Shown: positions 1-10,760 of the stretch, piece after piece | Numbering within the stretch: the first letter of the stretch is position 1 | Layout of the letters: the number at the start of each line of letters is the position of its first letter | From: Dictyophora rubrovolvata | Taxonomy: Eukaryota > Basidiomycota > Agaricomycetes > Phallales > Phallaceae | Reading direction: 5' to 3' | Length of the DNA stretch: 64,000 nt | Assembly: GCA_029959195.1 (NCBI GenBank) | Contig: CP114122.1 | Location: 186,001-250,000 of the forward strand | Position numbers and translations under genes: made by a program | The notes under the pieces: model-generated | Database searches by the model: none | Seen by the model: the letters and a program-made list of their open reading frames with translations, nothing else | What the model was told of the DNA's origin: nothing

Positions 1-52
1 TATTGAATCAGATCCACTCCGTCAAAACCCATCATCGGAACATTTTTTCAAG

Positions 53-1032
53 ATAACGTGGCTATAAGTCAATATGGAGCTGAGGTGGGGTTTACTTTTG
101 CTTTTCTATCCCAAGTTATATACTTACTTTGAATGAACAGGAATGGGATAGGCGAGTGGGGTATCTTTGATTTTTCAAAAAATATGGTTTGTAAGGTCCA
201 TGTCTATGGACATTCTAGGTACTGGTCAAAACAGGCTGGGGACGGAAGTATGACGTGGGGTCGTGAGTGGTTACACTCCAATGTCTGAGTAAAATTTCCG
301 ACTTTCTCGCAGCTGATCCACTTCTTACTGCTGTGGGCAGACAGCAGGCACAGAATATCAATCAAGCTTGGAAGGAAGAACTTCAGTGGGGTATTCCTGT
401 CCCCGAACGCCTTTATTCAAGCCCTTTTAGTCGCGCCGTTCATACCGCCATTATCTCATTTTCTGGTATTGTATTCGAACCAACATCGACGACAGCTAAT
501 CCAACAACGACGATAAAGGAGGTAACCAAATTTTATCAGTGCGTTCTTAAAAAAGGAATCATCCCTTTGTAGAAACTACGAGAAGAAAACGGTGTTAGCC
601 TCTGCGATAAACGGAATACTCGCTCGTATCTTGTCGAGAACTACCCCCAGTTTAACATCGAAGAAGGGTTCACTGAAGAAGATGAATTGTGGAGACCCGA
701 TCACCGAGAGACCGAAGACGAGATGACGAGAAGATTGCGGGAAGCATTAGATGAGATCGTTTTGGAAGACACCTCCGTCTGTGAGTATAGCTTTTGCCCG
801 ACTCGACGTAAAAGTTTTTTTTTTTTTTGAAAGCTTGGATTAGATGTATCCATTACAGCTCATGCAGGGACCATTAGGGCGATTCGTCGGGTTCTGGGTC
901 TTCCTACTCGTCGGCTTCCTACAGGAGGTATGTGATTACCCCTCCATTGCAGCGCTGCTTCGTTGACTGAAAGTGATACTGAAATTGACAGGTGTGTTTG
1001 GAGTTGTGGTGTTAATCGCAGCTATAGTATAG
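53..1032 (+). CDS. Histidine-phosphatase (phosphoglycerate-mutase-like) protein, 5' end outside window
   Basis: This is the 3' part of a phosphoglycerate-mutase-like (histidine phosphatase superfamily) gene. The first readable exon begins at 53 after a TTTTTCAAG acceptor and reads (H)NVAISQYGAE. Further introns at 85-140, 161-218 and 263-312 join it to EEWDRRVG, YWSKQAGDGSMTWG and PDPLLTAVGRQQAQ. This order matches the part of yeast Pmu1-like proteins that follows the RHGQGxHN catalytic motif, so the first catalytic His lies upstream of the window. The YSSPFSRAVHTA block and the second catalytic segment SHAGTIRAIRRVLG are present. The protein ends PTGGVFGVVVLIAAIV at TAG 1030-1032. All intron phases fit and I see no break. 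The substrate cannot be told from sequence; relatives act on phosphorylated small molecules in the cytosol. Confidence 0.8.
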
Positions 1033-1773
1033 AGCCCGAGAAGCCAGCCGTCTCACCTATTTGGTTGAATGAACTCCATACCTTGCTCAATAGAGCAATA
1101 CCTTGGACACGGTAGATAACTATAAATGGTTATGAAGCAGACTGGGTTCGTTGTAGACTTATCACTTATCGAGATAACTCCTCCAGCGAGTAATACGCGA
1201 ACGTCGGTCGATCATCGCTCTTCTTCTGATGCTAGCTACGGAAGTTGACACCGTCGTTCGGCGGCGGGATAAACTGCTCCACTTACCTTCACATTTTTCT
1301 TGTACCTTCGGAGATGAGTCTCAGCAGTTTGATCAGCTTACGCTGTCATCAGAATAGATCTGATGAAGTTGCCATTTTTTAAGATGGATTCTGGTTCAAT
1401 CCTCGTCTGCGTCAAAACGGGGTATAACAACACTATAACCAGGTGCGTGCTGACAAAATAATTGCATGATTGGAAATGGATCGATTTTCAAAACACTGTC
1501 AGACTATCTTTCATTTGGAGGAGTTATTTTGAGTTATTTTGCGTTTTCTCACGAGAATCAGGGTTTTCTCTCTGCAAAAAGGCTATGAGAAAAAAAGGAT
1601 GAACTTTACGGTAGGGTCGTTGAACAAATTTAGATTCAGTATACACATGACTCCAAGGAAGAATGAAGTGGGAAAACGTGACATCACGGGTGGCCGTTCC
1701 GAACAAAGACCAATCCCTTCCGACTTAAATCAGTTACCAATCACCCAAACTTGAAGCCTTACCATCTACAACC
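1033..1773. other. Intergenic spacer with upstream region of the tartrate-dehydrogenase gene
   Basis: The 741 bases hold no convincing gene. The two short overlapping open frames around 1524-1754 run antisense to each other and show no family features. The 3' part presumably contains the promoter and 5' leader of the next gene; the ATG at 1774 sits in a good context (ACAACCATGG). Confidence 0.6.
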
Positions 1774-3675
1774 ATGGTGAAGAAAGTGTATCGCATTGCT
1801 GTCATAGCAGGTGATGGAATTGGTCAAGAAGGATAGTCATACGTAATTTCCATATCTATTCAGGAATCTTATTTGAGCCTGTGTGAACAGTGATGCCAGA
1901 GGGGCTCCGGTGTTTGGAAGCAGTAGCTGAAAAGCACGGATTTCAATGGAATTTTGAACATTTTGATTTCGCATCCTGTGACTACTACGAAAGGCACGGC
2001 TGTATGTTGCCTCCGGACTGGGTTGACGTCTTGAAGCCATTTGATGCCATTTATTTCGGCGCCGTGGGAGATCCAAAACGTTACCCTGTCAGCGCAGCAT
2101 TTGAGAATTTTTTCATTTGGCCCAATATTTTAAATGACATGCTTATTTATGTTACAGGATCATATTACTTTATGGGGAAGTTTGTTACAAGTTCAGTTAT
2201 ATGTGTTTCAACTATGCCCGGCCCAGCTGATCAACCGCTTTCTTTATTAGTTTCGAAGACATTTCGATCAATACGTCAATCTTCGGCCAGTTAGATTAAT
2301 CCCTGGCGTTCCAAGTCCTTTGGCATTGAGAACTCCTGGAAGTGAGAAAATGTACGTATACTTTTTACCCGAGCACGTCTTTCGGTTCATTGATAAGGCG
2401 CACCCAAGTGACTTCTGGGTGGTTCGTGAGAATACAGAAGGTTGATGTCATGCTTTTTGTTTTTTCGTGTCAACATTCCTTGTTTACATGCTTTTTGAAA
2501 TCTAGGAGAATACTCTGAAATCGGGGGAAGGTACGCATGTATCAGACTGAATCGGGTCTGAAACATCCCTGAAGTCGATCCAGAATATTCGCCGGCACTT
2601 CAAGAGAGATCGTTACGCAAGAAACTATCATGACTAGGATCGGGGTTGATCGGATTCTAGATTATGCCTTTAAATTAGCACAATCAAGACCTCGGAAGCT
2701 GTTGACAAGTGCAAGTAAGTCTGAATATAGGTTACCGGTTAAATTCTTGATTAATTCTTTCCTTTTAGCCAAGAGCAATGGTCTGTTTACGTTCTGTGAA
2801 CTTATCTTTCATAGATTTAATCAGCCGTTACACAGGTATATCGATCACAATGCCATATTGGGATGAACGAGTGGCTGAGAAAGCCAAAGGGTATCCTGAC
2901 GTCAAAGTCGAAAAATATCATGCGAGTTTTAGGGTTACATTAATTGCATTCCGTTTATGATAGGGCCAAAATATTAGATTGACATACTCTCTGCTCATTT
3001 TGTCGGTAGACCACACACGTAAGTTCTGAAACCTTGATATGTATATGCTTGTTTACATGAAGATACTTGGGTTGTAGGTTCGATGTAGTTGTCGGAAGGT
3101 AAAATAGGTTTCACAGTCATTAGTGCCGCGCTATTAAAAACCATCTTCCATAGCAATTTATTCGGAGACATTTTGTCGGTAAATATGTTTGTGTCATGCA
3201 TCGGTTATTATTCATTAAATTCCTCAAAGGACCTTGGTCCGGCTGTCACAGGCACTATAGGTATTGCTCCTTCTGGAAATATTAACCCTACTGGTGAATG
3301 GCCGTCCTTGTTCGAACCTGTAAGTTCATAGTAATTGGCACCCAGCGCTACTGCTGCATACTTGGAGGTTCTAGGTGCATGGATCTGCCCCTGATATTTA
3401 TGGAAAACGCATTGCCAATCCTGTTGGGGTGAGATTGCTATATCATATGCAGGGTGATTCTGCGTTGACGTATCGCCTTTTGATAGATGATATGGTCAGG
3501 ACAGATGATGCTTCTACATCTGGGTGAGAAAGAAGCAGCAACGGATCTTATGGCCGCTATTGATACAGTACTCGGCCGGGCCAACCCTTCTGAAATCACC
3601 CCTGATCTGGGAGGAAAAGCCATGACGCATGACCTTGGTGCGGCCATTGAACGAGCTGTCAGAGAAAGACAATGA
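1774..3675 (+). CDS. Tartrate / D-malate dehydrogenase (beta-decarboxylating dehydrogenase family)
   Basis: NAD-dependent beta-decarboxylating dehydrogenase of the isocitrate/isopropylmalate family, closest by motif to bacterial TtuC/DmlA tartrate or D-malate dehydrogenases. Visible in order: IAVIAGDGIGQE at the N-terminus, HFDFASCDYYERHG, FDAIYFGAVGDP, LRPVRLIPGVPSPL, DFWVVRENTEGEYSEIGG, QETIMTRIGVDRIL, SATKSNGISITMPYWDERV, YHIDILSAHFV, NLFGDILSDLGPA, GTIGIAPSGNINP and SLFEPVHGSAPDIYGKRIAN. The reading frame is carried by about a dozen short introns and ends RERQ-TGA. Two introns are unusual: 1832-1890 appears to use a GA donor and 2922-2977 a GC donor. The CDYYERHG and DDW-like segments argue against it being the LEU2 enzyme. 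Family members can also oxidise 3-isopropylmalate to some degree, which matters given the leucine genes 7 kb away. Likely cytosolic; no targeting signal is seen. Confidence 0.87.
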
Positions 3676-3965
3676 AAAGCAAGAGGTGGCGCGCACGTGC
3701 TTGTACTTGTCCTTTCTACCTTTTCCTGCCTTTTTCTCCCTGTTCATTTCTCAGCGGCCATAAGCTGTATCAATGTTGTCACAGTAAGCAGTTGACGTAA
3801 TCCAAGAAATCTTATCTACGGATTTTCTTGATTAGATCGTGGCTGAATTCATGGTTGGATTAGCTGCAGTAATGCCATCATTCATAGAAATTCTTGAAGG
3901 GGTTGAAATTGAAACGTCTGCTACTCTATTAAAGCGCCAACGTATTCGTTCTAAATATGCTAACC

Positions 3966-5132
3966 ATGGCTCCTCTGACTCAAACTTTGAAAGTTGAACT
4001 TTCACGCACTAGCGCAGACGTGCAAATCTATAAGAGCGGACCTCTTGATGAAGCATGAGCTACCATAACGTAAAGTCTATGGCTTTTGGATAATGTTCTT
4101 ATGTTGTTCCTAATATATCGTTAGAATTCCACAAGGAGGTAAAAATGTCAAAAGTTTAGGCTATTGCTAACTAACTTCATCTTGCCATCATCCGCAGGGT
4201 ATACGCTAGGTTTTATCGTCGAGGCTGCTCTTGCTATGCAATCATCTACAACGCACAATAAACTCATACATATTTCGGCGAATTTTTTACGACCTGTGTC
4301 ATTGGAACCTTGCGAAATTCGTATACGACCTAGATATTCAAAAGGTATCTTCTATCCTCTCTTTGGCTTGTCTGACAGATTCATAACCCAACATTAAACG
4401 ATAGGGCAGAATCAAGATAGGCTCTTATTTAATATTTCAAAAGTCGTTCATTAATTCCGACTCTAAACACACCCTTCCTAGCTGGCCCACGTCTCCACTG
4501 TCTCGCGGTATCCCATTGCGTCTTTATTCATCTATGTGCAGGCTTACAGCGCTGGACGGATTATTGACCGGAACCGTCATAGGTGCGTCTGAGGACCAAA
4601 TGTTCACGATAAGTAATATGAAAAAGGCACGAGGAGAAAGCTCAACAGTCGGTGAGGGTGGACTCGAGTGGGCTGCATGGGTCCAGTTTCTAGGTCCAAC
4701 CGAGGAAGTTAAACACTACCACTTCTTGAAGACATTGTTGGAAGTCTTCGCCAAGAATCTTGAGGCCGAATGTAGAGTAGGGTCTTTTGGCTGCCTTCTG
4801 ACTCGCTGTCAATGCACATTAATAAATGCTTACGCTTATATTTCCAGCTGGTGCCCTACCATGTTTTATCTCTCGAGTATAAATCCCCGATCCCTGATAC
4901 TGATACAATATCCAAGCGGACTGTTGGGATATACTCACGCTGTACATTTATGCTTGGAGGTCGTCATGACGTATATGTGGAGATATGGTCCGCGCCTAGT
5001 AACATTGGTGAAGGGTACGAAATAGAGGGTTGGAAAGAGAAACAAGTCTGCTTGGCCATCTCAAATCAGATGGCCCTTTCTGTTCCCCCTGGAGTCAATG
5101 AACGCAAGAGCACTACCGAGGCTCAATTGTGA
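3966..5132 (+). CDS. Acyl-CoA thioesterase-like (hotdog fold) protein with an in-frame TGA
   Basis: Fungal thioesterase-like superfamily protein (two hotdog domains expected), probably hydrolysing acyl-CoA thioesters. It starts MAPLTQTLKVELSRTSADVQ. The N-terminal hotdog core reads IPQGGYTLGFIVEAALAMQ and IHISANFLRPVSLEPCEIR. The C-terminal half gives LEWAAWVQFLGPTEE, then KSPIPDTDTISKRTVGIYS, GRHDVYVEIWSAPSNIGEG and GWKEKQVCLAISNQMALS. Introns join these blocks; the one donating at about 4080 and accepting before AATTCC is canonical and in phase. That model puts TGA at 4056-4058, at the place where relatives usually have Trp just before the xPxGGY motif. No alternative donor restores the frame. 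Either this allele is a nonsense mutant (TGG to TGA) or the stop is bypassed. The terminal stop is at 5130-5132. Joins between about 4430 and 4560 are uncertain. Confidence 0.7.
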
Positions 5133-5202
5133 AGAGACGCCACTCGATGATATTCATGCATTTATATAATCTAATTTTGAGTAATAATATCTTTATTTCT
5201 GC

Positions 5203-7192
5203 CTAAACTGATAATGTCAGAAATATGAAGAGCGAAATAAATGAAATTTTTTTACGATTATCGGCTCGCATGTTTTCTGAGAGGCTACGTGGCTCGATGA
5301 CCCAAATGGTGGCGAGGGTTTCGCCTATGTCGGAACGGCTCCGAATGGGTCCCAAGAGGTGCACGTCGCAACTGCTTGAGGAAACGTCATCTTGGTTCCC
5401 CAGAGCTTTCATTTCTCTCAATAGGGTTTTAACACTAGCTTTGTTGGCCGTGAGAGTTGTCATTCCTTCGCAACAGCCGAACAGCATCGACATCACAGTA
5501 TGCATTGTGAGTTTTGTGTTCAAACTAGAGACTTTGACCTGTCCCATCTCCCCGTATTTTCGAAAAAGTCTAGGATGAGGCGTAGCAGTGTGTTTTGAAA
5601 AATGTCGACAGGTTTGAGCAAGTCGAGATTGGAATAAAGATGTGCTTTGAAATGGTTTCGTTTCGTATGAATCTCCGTCGGACTTGTGTATACGAATTGG
5701 TAAAAGGGATGGAAAAAATGTAGGAGAAAATCGTGAATTTCTCCAGAATTCATGCGCTGAATCTGGAGAATCGTTTATCCCATCATATTTATCACGGAAC
5801 AATATCCGTGCACGGTGCTTTTCATTTGGACCTCCAACCTTCTCAACGATCTGAAAAGCTCTGTCTCGGGCCTCTTCTGTTGTCCAAAGCTGAACAGTTT
5901 TGATCGGCCATCTCGCGGATAAACGTTCAACAATCTCGTTGAGAATCCCGCGATCCATTTCCTGTAAACATTGCAGAAAAAGCGCGCGGGTGTGCTTTGT
6001 AAATTCACTGTTGTTCTTCACCGGGCCGGCATCATCGGATTGGTGTCCATCGTCTGTTCGGAGATTAATGCCTGTGGTTTGTTGCTTTTCATCACAATAG
6101 ACATGGGATAGCGTTGGTGCACTGAATCTTGACTTAGCTTCTTCACGATTGGACGGCAGGTCTGCATGTGTCAGATCAGAGATTAAGGCAATTAAAACGG
6201 AGAGGTCCAAATTGACTCGATTAGTCGGTTGACAGAGAATCAATGGAGGATCTTGATTGCTATCTGCCTTTGTTGTCCTGAAAGGACGCTCCCCTAATTG
6301 GACATCGAGTCCAGATTGACGGAGGTCGTCGATAACTTGGCCTATTCTGGAATCTTGTCCCTTGGCAGGATCCAACCGTGTGAGCCTCAAGACTATTTTG
6401 GGCCGTTCGTTAGTCCCTATTAATGGAACTGAGCTGGCTCTTATCAAGGCACGGCCCATTTGAAGAAGGGAATTATCTTGATCGGTCGGAAAATTGACAT
6501 TATCTTCATCTGCATCTGAAGATTTTTCCGTCTCGTCCTCCGATTCCGTCAGGTATGAATCAAATTCTCGAAACTCGGCTATCAGTCTGGAGTTTTTAAT
6601 TCTAATGACGAAAAGGTTCGTTGTGGTAGGGAAACTACTACCCCCAAGTTGAAGAGCCTTACGTATTTACTCGGATCCAGGTCTTGCCTTCATTAGCTAC
6701 CACGTCAACTTTGACAGTTTTCTTTCGCATATCGGCCTCATAATTTCCGGTTGGCACTGGAAAACTTTTCCCAAGGGCCACGACAGGCTGAGGCGCTGAA
6801 ATGAGTTCATTCCAAACGGCAATAAAGTAAGGGGCATTAGTTGAAAAGTTGGACCTTGGACTAGGTTTTTCGACGTGCTATTCAAATCGTTGTCTTGTCT
6901 TTCAAATACGGCATCGATTAAGAGAGCAACTACTCACCTGCTTAAGAACTTCAACTTCCTTGCTCACGGAATCTTGAAAATCTCGTAGACCAGAAATGCA
7001 GTCAATGGTGTTCTCTTCAGAGTCATCCAATCCCAATATGGGTAAGCTACATCTACTCGATTTAATGAAAGATGGAATTGCCTGTAATATGGCTTGTAGC
7101 TGTTCTAACTGTGGGGCCAGAGTGATCGTCATCGTAAACAGCTGAGTCTGGCGGAGTTTCAAATCTGACAATGCCTCTTTACGACTCGTCAC
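5203..7192 (-). CDS. DUF1308 / UPF0415 (C7orf25-like) family protein
   Basis: Conserved eukaryotic protein of the DUF1308 (UPF0415, C7orf25) family, whose C-terminal half is thought to adopt a PIN-like fold; the biochemical role is not established. Three exons are seen: 7192-6938 (MTSRKEALSDLK... with a helical, possibly coiled-coil N-terminus), 6877-6663 (HVEKPSPRSNFS, PYFIAVWNELISA, GKTWIRVN) and 6601-5203. Introns 6878-6937 and 6602-6662 have GT...AG ends and the phases fit. Family signatures are VNLDLSVLIALISDLTH and LTANKASVKTLLREMKALG, followed by WVIEPRSLSEN near the C-terminus. An acidic linker (TESEDETEKSSDADED) separates the halves. The total is roughly 575 residues and the frame is intact. 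It is transcribed divergently from the gene at 8085. Confidence 0.8.
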
Positions 7193-8084
7193 TCCACTTC
7201 CATTAAACTTGTCTCATACAACGCGATCGTTGAATCCTCCAGCTCCGGATCTGGTTTAATAAATAACAAAGTTCAAGTTTTGAAAGTCCGTTCGAGACCG
7301 GCAACGGGCATCTTAAGAGAAAACGACCCCCCGCTCCAAACCGGACCTTGTGAGGTGAGGTTGTATGTTAAACCTGCTCATAAGCCTTCTCTACTTTAAA
7401 ACCAGGTTTCTGAGTTTTTAAGCTTAAAGCTTCGGTACAGAATAATTACCGGTTAGTTTATTTTCCGGAAATGACACCTGCTAGCTGTTATTCGAACTTG
7501 AACCAGATAAACAAACCAGTAATATAATTGATATGAATGACATGTTTCTTTCCTAACCAGACGTCTCTCACATATATAACAACTTGCGCCCACACATATC
7601 ATTATATGATCTGGGGAAGCTAATTATAACATAGACTTATGTGACGAGGCCAACCAACCCAGTGAACAGAAGAACGGATCAAAGGATGGTGTGTATATCA
7701 AAAGGTTATTTGACCAGAGGTCCCATTCTTCGAAGGTTGCATTCAGAAGTAGCAGTTCTTATACTTTGATTGATTTCGTGGTGTTAGGCTTGATTTACAA
7801 GAAGTTCGACTGCCAGAGGGGCGCGGGCGCGCCAGCTCTAAGACTACTTAGTACAGGGAAAGAAACAAATTCAAGACACTGTGTCATTAATCATAGTATT
7901 ATATTGGCACTTCAATGAAAGTGTTATCTCAAATTCGTTTCATTACAAACTTTTACTTACGTGTTTTTTCGTCGCGCCAGGTCTTGACCCGGGATGGACG
8001 GGTGTCTTTATAGCGCCAATCTGCCGGCGGGCGCTTCACGCACACTCCAAACCTGCACAACACGCAGTCATCTAACAGCCATCG
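7193..8084. promoter_or_regulatory. Divergent intergenic region between the DUF1308 gene and the gene at 8085
   Basis: This 892-base region separates two divergently transcribed genes and should hold both promoters. A small GC-rich palindromic patch (GGGCGCGGGCGCGCC near 7819-7833) and a second GC-rich patch with CCCGGGATGG at 7988-7997 stand out against the AT-rich background. The short frames at 7691-8075 show no protein family features. No RNA gene is recognisable. Confidence 0.4.
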
Positions 8085-9267
8085 ATGTCTAGAACCTCCT
8101 CAACATCACCCCGCACCCTATTTGATGCTTTAGATTTGTCGTATTTTAAAACACCCTCAGAAATCGGGGAGAGATTTACCGAATTGGCCGAATGCTTACT
8201 CCTGCATTACAAGCTATGCATCGATTACGCTGATGGTGGCGCTTCAAATCAGGTTAAGACCTTCGAATTTCAAATGCTAGAAATTGAATTCTACCTGTAT
8301 TTTCCGGACATTCACGAAGATCCGTTTTGTCATAGTCATATAAACCAGACAAAATCAGGACAATGGTGAAGAGTCTTCTACATCTTGAAAGAAAAGTGAA
8401 TTATTAACATTATCACTCACAAGGTACTTTCACCGCGCCGGGGTCGGACAAGCAAAAAAAACCGGTATTTTCAGTACTGATAAAGCAACAAAAAACCCCG
8501 AAACGAAGTGTGGTGGCTATCGCGGTGGGACGCGCAAAGGTGTTGATCTCGTGTTTGGAAACCCTGTCACATCGTCCTTTTTCCCATTTTCGTCGACAAT
8601 CCACGGGGGCATTCTATTGCGATCAATGCGGTCCCTTTCCTCCAAAAACGAGGTTGTTTCAGGGCCTTCTTTACTTGTGGATAAGATCCTCGAGTTAACA
8701 TGCTCAAGAAACATAGCTGAATTGGTCAATAACAAGCTGAACGGTCACATTTCCGCCACCGATAACAGTACTCTGACGGTCAATAAGACCGTAAATCTTT
8801 GTTTCCGTCCTTTCCGAAATGATCATCCAGGCTACTTTCACGGAATTATTGAATGTTCTCCCCGCGTAGGACTGGAGCTCTCTCATCCTTCTGTGTCCCC
8901 TATCTCTTCAAATCCTCGGGTTTCATTCGTCGGAAGAATGTACCGCTTTTTTATATATCCCGACTCTCTCAAAGCAAGTGCTCGGTACTACAACCTTGTC
9001 CCGTATCTATCAAGGGACTTCATTAATCACCTCGGAGAAGACACTCCTAGCGAGACAGTTACAAGTCTAATAACTCGATTTGAAAAAGCAACATTTATTC
9101 ACAGGGCGCGTTTAGAGAAATATATTATCGCTTTCTCGGATGGTTATCAAAAGAAAGACCTCAACGGTTTTGTCGGCCCCCTCGGCAAGGGCACTTCCGC
9201 TAATCCTATCAAGTTTTTGACGTTAATTGGGGTCCTGTGTAGATTAGGGTTGCTCGATGGACAATAG
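8085..9267 (+). CDS. Conserved hypothetical protein, weak similarity to 3-methyladenine DNA glycosylase fold
   Basis: Two-exon gene of about 374 residues. Exon 1 is 8085-8365 (MSRTSSTSPRTLFDAL... QTKSGQ); the 58-base intron 8366-8423 has GTGAAG and ACAAG ends; exon 2 runs to TAG 9265-9267. Across the junction it reads QWYFHRAG, then CGGYRGGTRKGVDLVFGNP, HGGILLRSMRSL and VVSGPSLLVDKILEL. The series E-x-E-x-Y, H, wYFHR, GG, GGiLlRsm, GPsllvd resembles the order of blocks in Aag/MPG-type 3-methyladenine glycosylases (glutamate-rich Y segment, G-rich turn, LlRal, GPgkL). That resemblance is my inference and may be superficial. The fungal family looks conserved but I do not know a proven function. 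No targeting signal or membrane segment is seen. Confidence 0.65.
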
Positions 9268-10760
9268 CAATCTTCGTTGCTTATCATATACATTCATTCC
9301 CAATGAAGTTATGAGTGTCATGTGCCCTGTTGAACTAAACCAGATTTCGTTGAATGTGATGGCGATACAACATCATTTTTCAAAGTACATACGTATGGAG
9401 TAAAAGGCAGCTTTTCACTTGTGCTTACGCTTTTTTTTTTCAGGGTACAAGATAAAAAGATAAAAGGTGTTGCCTCATTTTCTTTATTTCATTTGAACCA
9501 GCCACTCATTTAGTTGCCTTTAATTTACAAAAGCTTTTTATTCGTAAATTATGACCCCTTGAGGTGGGAAGGAGGCCATTTTGAATTTTTTAACTGCGTA
9601 TATTATTGTAGTGACCGCCTTACTTGTATTTCGTGGAGCACTCTCCCTTGTTTTCCACATACACGTTCCTACGGGCAATTACTTAGGATATTGACAAGTT
9701 ACATAACAATGAACAGCGCGTTCCATGATACTATTACATCATCTAATTAACCGTTTGTATTCACAAATGTTCTCACAGATTTGTATGTCCGTATCCAGGC
9801 ACATGCCTTAAATTGAAGTTCGAGCGTAGTCAATAGACGCAACGACCGCGTGCAACAGCAGGGAGCTTTTGCTCGGTCTCAGTTACAATACATTACTAAC
9901 AACCCAATCGCACACAGGTGCCAGAATAGTGGAATTTTCGTTTATATCGATCATGTATTGCGCATGATCCATATGATCTTCAAGTTCGTAATGCCAGTCT
10001 CTTGATCGGTTTCAAATGTACATAGATACGTTTTAATATAGTGTCGTGATGCGCGCAAGCTATGATTTATTTTTTCTCTCACAGGAGCGGAATACTGCGT
10101 GGGTGCGTTCTTTCAGGATAGCGAGTATTTTCGGCCCGATAAGTATAGACAGTGATAGATTCATGATAGTCGGTGAATCTTCTTTTTGCGATTTTGCGAA
10201 GAAGCCCAGTGAAAGAAAGTCAACTCTTGGTAATGAGCGCTTATTCTCGGCTGAGACTCTGGCATCTCACTTGCTTTGTCAGGTTCACACGTGGGCAGAA
10301 CCGAGTCCTTCTCCACTGTTCTTTCCGACAAATCAGTTACCTCCTTCAGAGCTGCAAGAGAAAAAAAAGATATTTATTTTTATTTCTTTTCTTCAATTTC
10401 TGTGCCCCAAAAATAAATTATAAACGGTTTTTTCTATGATTGGGCTCGGAGTGGATTTGTTCTTATTGATTTAATATTTACACTTTTTCAGGTAATACTA
10501 CCGATTTATCGTTATGGACTTCTTAACAACTCAATCATCCTAACCTGTGCTCATTTGGATATCCAGAAAATGAGAGCTTGTATTTCCGCAGACAACCATA
10601 ACATAGTCATTTTCGCGGTACCTTCTTCCGAGGAAAGACGACCGTATGGACCGAAAACATTCGACCAATATGGGTATGATAATTATCAGGTGTGGTCTAT
10701 ATAAACACTGCTAATGTTCGTTTGAACTTCTACCAATCCTTTCGTTTCCTTCTCATATTC
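9268..10760. other. Intergenic spacer upstream of the 2-isopropylmalate synthase gene
   Basis: About 1.5 kb with no supportable gene. The longest open frame (10046-10423, +) is low in complexity and matches nothing I know. Poly-T and poly-A runs occur at 9429-9440 and 10361-10368. The segment before 10761 must hold the promoter and leader of the leucine gene; I cannot identify a Leu3-type site (CCGGNNCCGG) with confidence. Confidence 0.5.

Noticed and set aside
1774-3675. Calling this gene LEU2 (3-isopropylmalate dehydrogenase) to complete a leucine cluster
   Set aside because: The motifs FDFASCDYYERHG and DFWVVRENTEGEYSEIGG are those of tartrate/D-malate dehydrogenases, not of Leu2.
10046-10423. 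125-codon open frame on the plus strand
   Set aside because: No domain, odd composition with a Lys/Phe/Ile run at the end, and a second overlapping frame of similar length; looks like chance.
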